A DNA stretch of 11,526 nucleotides. Source: Actinomycetota bacterium (GTDB lineage Bacteria > Actinomycetota > Coriobacteriia > Anaerosomatales > JAHIQC01). A model generated the notes under the pieces. The model searched no databases. It was not told where the DNA came from and saw only the letters and a list, made by a program, of their open reading frames with translations. A program made the position numbers and the translations under genes. Below, one piece after another: positions 1-6,445 of this stretch. Position 1 is the first letter of the stretch, and each line of letters begins with the position of its first letter. Location of the stretch: positions 1 to 11,526 of the forward strand of contig JAHIQC010000330.1 of NCBI GenBank assembly GCA_018902765.1, in the 5' to 3' direction.

Positions 1-184
1 CCAGGCCGACCACCACCTGCCACGTGCGGGAAATGTCAAAGATCATCTGAACGATGGACTGAAATCCGCTCACATGAACGTTGCCGATCCGATCCATACC
101 GATCTTGAGCAGCACCTGCCCAACCACGGCGATAGCGATACTCATGGAAACAGCGATGAGTGCTTCCGAAGCGACCTTGTTCAA
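1..184 (-). CDS. EamA/DMT-family small membrane transporter, N-terminal part (runs off left edge)
   Basis: The minus strand encodes the first 61 residues of a membrane protein that continues beyond the window. I chose the TTG at 184: an in-frame TAG lies upstream near the promoter, an AGGG Shine-Dalgarno-like stretch precedes it by about 7 nt, and a hydrophobic helix follows at once (about residues 8-28). An alternative start is the ATG at 145. The stretch IAVVGQVLLKIGMDRIG (residues 17-34) is typical of short drug/metabolite-transporter superfamily proteins (EamA/SMR-like), which end their first helix with a GQ-LLK-G motif. These four-helix proteins usually work as dimers in the cytoplasmic membrane, exporting small molecules or flipping lipid-linked sugars. 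The substrate cannot be told from this fragment. The gene is divergent from the arsenosugar genes; a functional link is possible but unproven. Confidence 0.7.
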   Translation of the reverse strand, partial: MNKVASEALIAVSMSIAIAVVGQVLLKIGMDRIGNVHVSGFQSIVQMIFDISRTWQVVVGL

Positions 185-207
185 TTCACTGCCCTGCCGA
201 CGTGGGA

Positions 208-232
208 TTGTCCGCGACGGACCGCGGGACAA
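208..232. repeat. Inverted repeat at the start of the EamA-like leader
   Basis: TTGTCCGCG (208-216) pairs with CGCGGGACAA (223-232), giving nine base pairs, one bulged G and a six-base loop. It covers the predicted transcription start of the leftward promoter. It could be a repressor operator or a leader hairpin; it has no U-tract, so it is not an intrinsic terminator. Confidence 0.4.
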
Positions 233-235
233 CTC

Positions 236-264
236 AGCCTATGGAATGCCCCGCGGACTGTCAA
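236..264 (-). promoter_or_regulatory. Sigma-70-type promoter for the EamA-like gene
   Basis: On the minus strand a perfect -35 box TTGACA (264-259) is followed by a 17-nt spacer and the -10 box TAGGCT (241-236). This is a near-ideal housekeeping promoter. The predicted transcription start near 229 leaves about 45 nt of leader before the TTG start at 184. Confidence 0.65.
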
Positions 265-320
265 CCGACCGCACGCTCGCTTGTAAGCGCACGATTCAAG
301 GCATTTAGGGACGGTGACGC

Positions 321-326
321 TAGAAT
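321..326 (+). promoter_or_regulatory. Putative -10 element upstream of arsS
   Basis: TAGAAT sits in the context GTGACGCTAGAAT, which matches 12 of 13 bases of the sequence before the kinase gene at 3927. No convincing -35 box lies 16-18 nt upstream; TTCAAG (295-300) is 20 nt away. It would start transcription near 333. Confidence 0.45.
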
Positions 327-400
327 GACCTCCTCCCTCTCGGGAAGAAGTTCATGCCCTCATGGGAGCAACCCCTGAAACAACCCGCCTTCAGGACGGG

Positions 401-414
401 TAGACTCAACCATA
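401..414 (+). promoter_or_regulatory. Possible second -10 box giving a leaderless arsS transcript
   Basis: TAGACT (401-406) is followed by exactly 7 nt and then ATG at 414, the geometry expected of a leaderless mRNA, which is common in actinobacteria. No good -35 box is visible. There is no Shine-Dalgarno within normal reach of ATG 414; the nearest, AGGA, is 17 nt away. This would explain how that start could be used. Confidence 0.3.
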
Positions 415-1421
415 TGAGACTCGAATCGCAATCTCCCGAATCCGCCGCTACCCGGTTTGCGCAGCGCGTAGAGCGCGCCAACCCCACCGCGACGAGCGCA
501 GCGTCGCTCAACACCCTCATGATCAACATCGGATTGCGCTGCGACATGGCCTGCGCGCACTGCCACCAGTCATCCTCTCCGGTCCGCCCCGAGAACATGT
601 CACGCGAAACGATGCTCGACTCGATGCGGCTTGCCGACATCCTGCGTCCGGCACTGCTCGATATCACAGGCGGCGAGCCCACGCTGTGGGAGCACCTTCC
701 TGAGATGGTTGGCATCGCCCGTGGGGCAGATCGCCCGATGCGCATTCGCACCAACCTCGTCGCACTTGCGCGACCACAGAGCGCGGGGTTGCCCTCGCTC
801 CTTGCAAGACAAGGCGTGTCCTTGCTCGCGTCGCTCCCCGGTGTGACCGCTGCGGATGTCGCCGAACAGCGAGGTGCGGCATTCGCCCCCTCGCTTGCAG
901 TCCTGCGCCTGCTCGCAACGTTGGGATACGCCAATGGCGACCCTTCGCTCCGCCTCGACCTCGCGTACAACCCGCCGCTTGGAGAGCTGCCCCGGCCCAC
1001 GACCGAGATCGCCGAGGAGTTCCGCCTGGCACTTGAGCCGCTGGGGGTGCGTTTCAACGATCTGTTGGTGATCGCGAACGTGCCAGCCGGGCGGTTCGCC
1101 CACCGCCTCAAGCTGCGCGGCGAATACGACGCGCACATCTCTCGGCTCGACGACGCCTTCAACCCGGACATCCTCGGCGAACTGAGCTGCCGTCACGGCA
1201 TCGAGATCGCATGGGACGGTGGCTTTGCCGACTGCGACTTCAACCTGGGCGCGGGACTGCGGGTCGTCGATGGGCCGCGGGATCTCTTCGCGGCGCTCGG
1301 GATTGCGGATTCGGGGGGCGACATTCACGCCGCTCTCGCGACGCGTCGGATCGCCTTCGGACCCCACTGCTTCGCCTGCACGGTCGGTGCCGGATCCGGT
1401 TGAAATGGTGCTCTGTCGTGA
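414..1421 (+). CDS. arsS: Arsenosugar biosynthesis radical SAM selenoprotein ArsS (TGA at 1401-1403 read as Sec)
   Basis: This is a radical SAM enzyme thought to alkylate arsenic with the S-adenosylmethionine-derived ribosyl moiety during arsenosugar synthesis. Counting from ATG 414, the 4Fe-4S ligands are CxxxCxxC at C43, C47 and C50, followed by GGEPT (86-90). The C-terminal half has the family's extra cysteines: C259, C274 in ADCDFN, and HCFAC (318-322). The protein then reads TVGAGSG and meets TGA at codon 330, where relatives carry Cys or Sec in a Gly/Ser-rich tail. Reading through adds NGALS and stops at TGA 1419-1421, giving 335 residues. A SECIS-like hairpin lies immediately downstream, and the longer frame ends in a GTGA overlap with the next gene. 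If TGA 1401 is a true stop, the product has 329 residues and lacks the redox residue. The start is uncertain: ATG 354, behind GGGAAGAAG, would add 20 unconserved residues. Confidence 0.82.
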
Positions 1422-1436
1422 CCCGGTCGGGTCGAC
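1415..1436 (+). promoter_or_regulatory. Bacterial SECIS-like hairpin for selenocysteine insertion
   Basis: GTCG (1415-1418) pairs with CGAC (1433-1436) and ACCC (1421-1424) pairs with GGGT (1429-1432). TG is bulged at 1419-1420 and the apical loop is GGTC (1425-1428). The loop begins 21 nt after TGA 1401-1403. Loop sequence, bulge on the 5' side and distance all resemble the E. coli fdhF SECIS, which SelB recognises through a GGUC loop and a bulged U. The element overlaps the arsS end and the start codon of the following gene. Confidence 0.65.
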
Positions 1437-2761
1437 CAAACCGCATCTGCATCCTCACCCGTTCTCCTCGGCTTGGGCAAGTGAAGACGCGCCTGAGTCC
1501 ACCGCTTTCGGCCGAAGAAACGCTCGTACTGCATGAGCGCCTCACCCTGCAGACGCTTCGAAGTGCACATGCGCTCGTGGCGACCGGTGAGGCCAGCGTC
1601 GAGGTCAGCATCGATGCGGGTTCGGCTACAGCCGCCCGAAGGTGGCTCGGATACCGGGACATCGCGTACCGGCGGCAGGGCGAGGGCGATCTTGGCGCTC
1701 GGATCGGCGAGACCTTCGCACGCGCGTTCGGCCGCGGCGCGCAACGGGTGCTCGTCATCGGGAGCGACTGCCCAAGGCTTTCAGCCGTGCATCTGCGCGA
1801 GGCGTTCGAGCGCCTGAGTGACGCCGACCTGGTGCTGGGACCTGCGACCGATGGCGGCTACTACCTGATCGGGCTGAACCACGAACCCGCTGCTCGGGCG
1901 CTGCCCGCAATCCTCTCGGAGGTGCCGTGGGGAACCGGCGACGTGCTTGCGCGGACTCTCGATCTCGCGCAATCTGCGCAGCTGCGGACCGTGTTGCTCG
2001 AACGGCTGCCGGATGTGGATCGCCCCGAAGACCTGCAGGACGCCGAACGCGCCCTTGCCCGGGGCCGCCTAACCGGTGACTCCACTGTGTCCGTGGTCAT
2101 CCCGACGCTGAACGATGCGGAACTCGTAGCGGCAGCCGTGGCAAGCGCCCGCGCCGAAGGCGCTGCGGAGATACTCGTGGTCGACGGAGGTTCGGACGAC
2201 GCAACGTGCGCGGTCGCTGCGGCAGCGGGCGCGCGAGTGCTAAAGAGCGCCGCAAGACGCGCCCGGCAGATGAACAACGGTGCGGCGGCTGCCAGCGGGG
2301 ACGTGCTGCTGTTCCTCCACGCAGACACCGTGTTGCCCAAGGGGGCCTGCTCGCTAGCGGCGCGCGCATTGGCGGACCCGCTCACCGTCGCCGGCGGCTT
2401 CTCCTTCGAGGTTCCCGCACACGCACGCCACTCCGCACTGATCTCGAGGGTCGGAAGACTCCGGAGCAGACTCGGAGGTCTGCCATGGGGCGACCAAGCG
2501 CTGTTCGTGGCTCGCAGCACGTTTCGGGAGCTTGGCGGCTTCCCCGACCAGCCGACCATGGAAGACTACGAGTTCGCGGAACGCTTGGGCCGCTTGGGCC
2601 GCGTAGTGACCCTGCCCGAGCGTGCGACCACATCCGCGCGATCATGGGAAGACCACGGACTTCTCGTGCCGACTCTGACCAACCTCGCGGTGATAGCGAT
2701 GTACGAGATCGGCGCGGATCCCGCGCGTATCTCGGCCTGGAGGCGCCGGATCGCGCGATAG
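1418..2761 (+). CDS. Fused arsenosugar biosynthesis glycosyltransferases (TIGR04282-like + TIGR04283-like)
   Basis: This is a 447-residue fusion of two proteins that normally sit beside ArsS, formerly named rSAM/selenodomain-associated transferases 1 and 2. Residues 9-205 are the CofC/GT-A-like first domain, with ILTRSPRLGQVKTRL (12-26), IGSDCP (114-119) and TDGGYYLIGL (144-153). Residues 224-447 are a GT2 family domain with VSVVIPTLN (224-232), VVDGGSDDAT (254-263), the HAD metal/nucleotide motif (301-303), WGDQ (357-360) and MEDYE (381-385). The likely role is to modify the sugar of the arsenic compound in the cytoplasm; the exact chemistry of each half is unsettled. GTG 1418 puts the conserved N-terminus correctly and overlaps the read-through arsS stop as GTGA. 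TTG 1400, overlapping the first TGA, is an alternative. The longer frame from ATG 1211 only translates arsS out of frame. Confidence 0.85.
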   Translation: MTRSGRPNRICILTRSPRLGQVKTRLSPPLSAEETLVLHERLTLQTLRSAHALVATGEASVEVSIDAGSATAARRWLGYRDIAYRRQGEGDLGARIGETFARAFGRGAQRVLVIGSDCPRLSAVHLREAFERLSDADLVLGPATDGGYYLIGLNHEPAARALPAILSEVPWGTGDVLARTLDLAQSAQLRTVLLERLPDVDRPEDLQDAERALARGRLTGDSTVSVVIPTLNDAELVAAAVASARAEGAAEILVVDGGSDDATCAVAAAAGARVLKSAARRARQMNNGAAAASGDVLLFLHADTVLPKGACSLAARALADPLTVAGGFSFEVPAHARHSALISRVGRLRSRLGGLPWGDQALFVARSTFRELGGFPDQPTMEDYEFAERLGRLGRVVTLPERATTSARSWEDHGLLVPTLTNLAVIAMYEIGADPARISAWRRRIAR

Positions 2762-2796
2762 GACCGCTCGGCGCCGGCGCGGGTCGCGCTTATCGC
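2753..2796. terminator. Inverted repeats between convergent genes, possible bidirectional terminator
   Basis: GCGCGA (2753-2758) can pair with TCGCGC (2784-2789), or GCGATA (2755-2760) with TATCGC (2791-2796). Both enclose the self-complementary GCGCCGGCGC (2771-2780). The element spans both stop codons of two convergent genes. It has no T-tract on either strand, so termination is only a suggestion from position and folding. Confidence 0.3.
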
Positions 2797-3107
2797 TTGA
2801 GCTGCCCCGTCCACGCCGATGTCCCGCCGCCAACGTTTGCGACGTTCGAGAAACCGTACTTCGTGAGCTGCTTTGTCGCCTTCACGCTGCGGTGGCCGCT
2901 CTGGCAGATAACGTAGGTCTCTGCCGAAGCGTCGAACTCGCTCGCTCGTGCTCGGATCTCGCCGAGGGGTACGTTCACGGCGCGGGGCACATGGCCCGCA
3001 ACGAACTCATGGGGCTCGCGGACGTCGATGAGCACCACAGGGGCCGCAGCGATTCTCTCGGCCAGTTCGGCAGTCGTGATCGTCTTGATACGCGGTCCAA
3101 AGAACAC
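2790..3107 (-). CDS. Single-domain rhodanese-like sulfurtransferase
   Basis: This is a 105-residue cytoplasmic rhodanese domain. It shows VVLIDVREPHEF (24-35), GHVPRAVNVP (38-47) and the active-site loop CQSGHRS (68-74), in which C68 would carry the persulfide. The length is normal for stand-alone GlpE/PspE-like proteins, and there is no signal peptide. I chose GTG 3107, which is preceded by GGAG and GGGAG motifs and lies 17 nt after the stop of the upstream membrane gene. The longer frame from GTG 3149 would overlap that gene. It probably moves sulfane sulfur to an unknown acceptor. Its partner membrane protein is its only visible context, and no link to arsenosugar synthesis is shown. Confidence 0.88.
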   Translation of the reverse strand: MFFGPRIKTITTAELAERIAAAPVVLIDVREPHEFVAGHVPRAVNVPLGEIRARASEFDASAETYVICQSGHRSVKATKQLTKYGFSNVANVGGGTSAWTGQLKR

Positions 3108-3124
3108 CTGGGGGTCTCCCGCTC

Positions 3125-3757
3125 CTAGATGATTTCGGCGCGTCGCCACAGCCCAGCAGCCAGCGCGAGCGCCGGCAAGTACCAGGCGAAACCGCCGGTG
3201 AAGTGCTTGGCGACATCCTTACGCAGAAACGTGTACAGCGTGTCCCCCGGAGCAAACGTCTCCACGATGATCCACGCGACCATCGCCGCAACAACGAGCA
3301 GCACCGCCATTTGGATCAGGCCGGACACACTGATGCCCTCGCGGATCCTGCTCACAAACGACACTACCATCGGGGCGGCAACGAGCACCAGTGCAGCCAC
3401 GAAAAGCGGCGTCAGCGAGGCGGAGTAGTGAGGCATCACCCAGAAGCTCAATGGCAGAATGATGACGATCATGGCCAAGAACAGCAGCGTGACGCCGGTG
3501 AGCAAAGTCAGCGGTGCGAGCACGGCGCTGCGCCTGAGCACGGTGCGCATACTGCCGGGCGAATCAATCGCGAACACGATGGCCGGACCGAGCATGAACG
3601 GCGCGGCGATGAGTGCGAGATAGACCGGGGAGTACATGACGATCGAGAGTCTGTCGATCGTGAACAATCCGGCGACCAGGAGCAGCGCGGTGAACGCGTA
3701 GGTCATGCCATAGGTATCGAGCATGCTCGGCGTCGCGACCGTGGTTGTGGGCTTCAA
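3125..3757 (-). CDS. Integral membrane protein of unknown function, about six helices
   Basis: I do not recognise the family. The 210-residue product has hydrophobic segments near residues 17-34, 43-64, 77-107 (possibly one helix and a re-entrant part), 112-136, 145-167 and 187-204. Short charged loops such as RTVLRR (71-76) and SRIREG (136-141) separate them. The start is TTG 3757, with AGGGGAG (3769-3763) 5 nt ahead of it. ATG 3724, 11 codons further in, lacks a good ribosome site. The longer frame reaching 4126 runs antisense into the kinase gene and is not coding there. The gene is transcribed divergently from the kinase and lies 17 nt ahead of the rhodanese, so the two minus-strand genes are probably one operon. 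A role in transport or membrane maturation coupled to sulfur transfer is possible, without direct evidence. Confidence 0.75.
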   Translation of the reverse strand: MKPTTTVATPSMLDTYGMTYAFTALLLVAGLFTIDRLSIVMYSPVYLALIAAPFMLGPAIVFAIDSPGSMRTVLRRSAVLAPLTLLTGVTLLFLAMIVIILPLSFWVMPHYSASLTPLFVAALVLVAAPMVVSFVSRIREGISVSGLIQMAVLLVVAAMVAWIIVETFAPGDTLYTFLRKDVAKHFTGGFAWYLPALALAAGLWRRAEII

Positions 3758-3866
3758 TCCGGCTCCCCTCGAAGGCTTGGGTCGGGATGACTGTACGCTG
3801 TCACCGGGCGGGCAACCATGACTTTCGTCAAGTGACCGCACATACGGTCGCCGCGCCCTTGGTCGA

Positions 3867-3886
3867 ACGCGACCGCAACGTCGCGT
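3867..3886. repeat. Inverted repeat just upstream of the kinase-operon -10 box
   Basis: ACGCGAC (3867-3873) and GTCGCGT (3880-3886) form a perfect 7-bp inverted repeat around a 6-nt spacer, ending 5 nt before the -10 box at 3892. A second, overlapping repeat GGTCG-AACG-CGACC lies at 3861-3874. The position in the divergent intergenic region suits a transcription-factor operator. Confidence 0.4.
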
Positions 3887-3891
3887 CACGC

Positions 3892-3897
3892 TAGAAT
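3892..3897 (+). promoter_or_regulatory. -10 element for the kinase/FHA/phosphatase operon
   Basis: TAGAAT occurs in the context GTCACGCTAGAATAGGGACG, shared with the sites at 321 and 10747. It would start transcription about 7 nt downstream and leave a leader of about 23 nt ending in the GAGGAG ribosome site (3917-3922). No clear -35 hexamer is visible, so the promoter may depend on an activator or an extended -10 region. Confidence 0.5.
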
Positions 3898-3926
3898 AGG
3901 GACGCACCCACCTGCCGAGGAGTCCC

Positions 3927-5651
3927 GTGGAACAGCCGCTGATCCTGGATCGGTACCGCCCGTTGGCCGACCTGGCCCAAGGCGGCTTTGGCCAGGTCGT
4001 GCTCGCGTACGACACGCGCATGCAGCGTCGAGTTGCCATCAAGCGACTCCCGGTCGCGGAGGGCCCCGGCATGACTGCGGCCACAACTGCGGGCCTTGCA
4101 GAGGCGCGCACCGCCGCGTTGCTCAATCATCCCAACATCGTCACCGTCCACGAGTGGGACACCGACGCCGACGAGGCGTTTCTGATAATGGAGTACATCG
4201 ATGGCGCGTCTGTCGCCGATATCCTAGATGCGCGCGGGGCACTCAATCGAGACGAGGCCGCAGCGGTCGTAGAGGGATGCGCGGCTGCATTGACCTACGC
4301 TCACGAGAACGGTGTCCTTCACCTGGACATCAAGCCCGAGAACGTCCTTCTCACCCGAGACGGGCGCGTCAAAGTCACCGACTTCGGCATATCGGCACTC
4401 TCAACAGCCACCGGGCACGGACCGGCGGCCGGCGGCACTCTCGGCTACATGCCACTCGAACAGCTTCGTGAGCATGAGGTCGACGAGCGGACGGACGTCT
4501 GGGCCCTGGCTGCTCTCGCATTCGAGTTGCTCACCGACGCGAACCCCTTCTCCGCACAAAGCATCGAGGCTTCGATCTTCAAGGTTGACGTTCTGGATCT
4601 CCCGCTCGTGAGCGAGTTTGATGCGACCTTGCCTCGCGCCTTGGATGACATTCTCGTCGCGGCCTTGGCCCCGGACGCACAAGACAGATATCCGTCGATC
4701 GCCGCGTTCGCCTCGGCGATCATGCCCCATCTTGGCAACAGCACCTACGGCCATGAGTATCTGGCCGAATACCTTGAATCCGAGTTCCCAACGGAGTCTG
4801 ACGACAACACTGTTGACTGGGATCGCATCGGTCTATGGGACAGGATGCCAAGGATCGGCCGACTGATCGCGCCGCTGATGGGGGCCGTCGTCGGAGCCTG
4901 GCTCGCGTTCTTCGGGCTCTCCTCGGTATCGGTTGACCGGACACCTGCATTGGCGGCCGCGGGACTTGTGGCGCTCGCAGGGCTGCTGGCCCCCGGTCTG
5001 GGTTCGCTTCTGGGGCTCGTCCTGTTCTTGGGTGCGATGGCCATCGCCGGGTGGTGGCCGATGGCGGTGGCGCTGGGCCTCACGGGGTCGCTGGTCTGGT
5101 GGTTCGCGGGGCGCACCGATGCCGGTTTCGCCGGCGCGTTGATGGGCCCGGCGCTCGGCGTGGCCAAGGTGCCGACTGCCGCGCCGCTTCTGCTCGGCTT
5201 TTGGCTCACACCGTTGCGCGCGGCTGCCCTTGCCGCGTACAGCGCCACCATCACGCTGCTGGTATCGGCCGCCTCGGGAGGTCGCGCGCCCTACCTTGGC
5301 GTGGATTGGCGCTTCTTCACAGAACCACTCGGTTCGCGCGTCATCGCAGGAAGCGTGAGGACCCTGCTCTCCGAGCCGTCACCGCTCGTGATCGTGGCCA
5401 CCTGGGCCGCCGCGGCTGCCATCATGTCGTTGGCGTGCTCACGAGGCACCCGGCTGTCGTCGTTCGTGGGAGCCGTTCTTGGAGGCGCGACGATATGGGG
5501 CGGCTACACGTTGGCCACACTGCTCTCCTTAGCACTCAACGGCTCGATGACATGGAACGGTCAGGGACTTCTACCGTACCTGTCCGCCTCACTTATACTG
5601 GTGGTACTGGTCGGAGCGGCCGGGGCACCGCCTCGCGCCGAAGAAGAGTGA
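3927..5651 (+). CDS. Serine/threonine protein kinase with multi-pass membrane C-terminus
   Basis: This is a 574-residue Hanks-type kinase. Its cytoplasmic catalytic domain covers residues 8-270: glycine-rich loop AQGGFGQVV (17-25), ATP lysine K39 in VAIK, helix-C glutamate about E59, catalytic loop HLDIKPEN (132-139) with D134 and N139, DFG (152-154) and TLGYMPLEQ (171-179). The usual HRD arginine is leucine, so this is a non-RD kinase. Such kinases are often not controlled by activation-loop phosphorylation, and the short segment here is also Gly/Ala-rich. After a linker with acidic residues (about 270-310) come about eight hydrophobic helices (314-566), instead of the single TM plus PASTA repeats of PknB. 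GTG 3927 has GAGGAG 4 nt upstream. It heads an apparent operon with FHA readers and a PP2C phosphatase. The membrane part could sense or transport something; its function is unknown. Confidence 0.9.
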   Translation: MEQPLILDRYRPLADLAQGGFGQVVLAYDTRMQRRVAIKRLPVAEGPGMTAATTAGLAEARTAALLNHPNIVTVHEWDTDADEAFLIMEYIDGASVADILDARGALNRDEAAAVVEGCAAALTYAHENGVLHLDIKPENVLLTRDGRVKVTDFGISALSTATGHGPAAGGTLGYMPLEQLREHEVDERTDVWALAALAFELLTDANPFSAQSIEASIFKVDVLDLPLVSEFDATLPRALDDILVAALAPDAQDRYPSIAAFASAIMPHLGNSTYGHEYLAEYLESEFPTESDDNTVDWDRIGLWDRMPRIGRLIAPLMGAVVGAWLAFFGLSSVSVDRTPALAAAGLVALAGLLAPGLGSLLGLVLFLGAMAIAGWWPMAVALGLTGSLVWWFAGRTDAGFAGALMGPALGVAKVPTAAPLLLGFWLTPLRAAALAAYSATITLLVSAASGGRAPYLGVDWRFFTEPLGSRVIAGSVRTLLSEPSPLVIVATWAAAAAIMSLACSRGTRLSSFVGAVLGGATIWGGYTLATLLSLALNGSMTWNGQGLLPYLSASLILVVLVGAAGAPPRAEEE

Positions 5652-5682
5652 CCACAACGCACTCGAAGGGATACCGGCACAC

Positions 5683-6441
5683 GTGAGCCTGCTTTCTGAT
5701 TTCGAGGACCGAGTCGGCGGCGCCATCGAGGGCCTCTTTGCCGGGGCGTTCCGCTCGCCCGTGCAACCGGCCGAGATCGCCAAGGCTCTCGCACGCGCCA
5801 TGGACGACCGCCGCCAAGTCGGCGTCGCGACCGTGTACGCTCCCACCCGCTTCTCGGTTCAGATCTCAACAGAGGACGCCGAGGAGTTCGGGGATTTCAC
5901 CACCACACTCTCCGGCGAACTCGCAACCTTCCTCACAGGACACGCCGAGGAACGGGGTTACAAGCTCGCCGCTCGACCCCTGATCGTGTTCTCGGTCCAT
6001 GAGGGCCTCAAACTCGGCCGCTTCCGGGTCGCCGCCGAGATGACTTCCGCTGCGGCACCCGCGCCGTCTGGCGAACGCGAGCCCGACGCAGACGCAGACG
6101 CTGATGCGTCGGCAACATCCGCGCCAGCATCACCACCTGCAACCGGAATGCACGTCCTGGCGACCGTAACGGTGAGCGACCTGCACCACGACATCGCGCT
6201 GGAAGGTGAGCGCCTGGTCATCGGACGACTCGCCGAGTGCGAGGTCACGCTCGGCGACTCGAACGTTTCACGTAGGCACGCGGCGTTCACGCGCGAAGGC
6301 GACGGCTGGGCGATCGAGGATCTCGGATCCACTAACGGAACGCGCCTGAACGGCGAAAAGGTCATGCATGCACGTCTGCGCGATGGGGACCTCATCGAGG
6401 TCGGCGCCACCCAGCTCAGATTCCACGAGCCGAGGAGGTGA
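5683..6441 (+). CDS. fhaA: FhaA-like protein: DUF3662 domain plus FHA domain
   Basis: This 252-residue cytoplasmic phosphothreonine-binding protein has an N-terminal DUF3662 (FhaA N-terminal) region, residues 1-120, with the typical opening FEDRVGGAIEGLFAGAF. A low-complexity Ala/Pro/Asp linker (about 121-155, containing DADADADA) follows, then an FHA domain (about 158-247). FHA phosphopeptide-binding residues are present: IGR (180-182), SRRH (195-198 region, NVSRRHA) and GSTNGT (215-220). It is about half the length of mycobacterial FhaA because the linker is much shorter. In mycobacteria FhaA binds phosphorylated MviN/MurJ and polar cell-wall factors, and a similar role is likely here. GTG 5683 lies 31 nt after the kinase stop, with GAAGGG (5665-5670) as a slightly distant ribosome site. 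Confidence 0.9.
   Translation: MSLLSDFEDRVGGAIEGLFAGAFRSPVQPAEIAKALARAMDDRRQVGVATVYAPTRFSVQISTEDAEEFGDFTTTLSGELATFLTGHAEERGYKLAARPLIVFSVHEGLKLGRFRVAAEMTSAAAPAPSGEREPDADADADASATSAPASPPATGMHVLATVTVSDLHHDIALEGERLVIGRLAECEVTLGDSNVSRRHAAFTREGDGWAIEDLGSTNGTRLNGEKVMHARLRDGDLIEVGATQLRFHEPRR
6085..6108 (+). repeat. Short tandem repeat coding the DADADADA linker
   Basis: Four consecutive 6-nt units (GACGCA, GACGCA, GACGCT, GATGCG) encode an Asp-Ala run in the linker of the FhaA-like protein. Such a tract could change length by slippage while keeping the frame. Confidence 0.6.
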
Positions 6442-6445
6442 CCGG

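Noticed and set aside
74..378. Three overlapping plus-strand ORFs of 70-75 codons
   Set aside because: They lie opposite the transporter start and its promoter, have no domain or ribosome site, and their translations look like shadow sequence.
1211..1417. ATG-start extension of the glycosyltransferase frame into arsS
   Set aside because: The 69 extra residues are Arg/Gly-rich and simply read arsS in another frame; the conserved domain begins just after GTG 1418.
320..1439. Minus-strand ORFs (279-283 codons) opposite arsS
   Set aside because: Low-complexity Arg/Ser/Gly-rich translations with no motifs; the plus-strand radical SAM motifs are decisive.
3758..4126. N-terminal extension of the minus-strand membrane protein
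   Set aside because: It runs through the divergent promoter region and antisense to the kinase catalytic domain. A TTG with a strong Shine-Dalgarno at 3757 gives the proper start.
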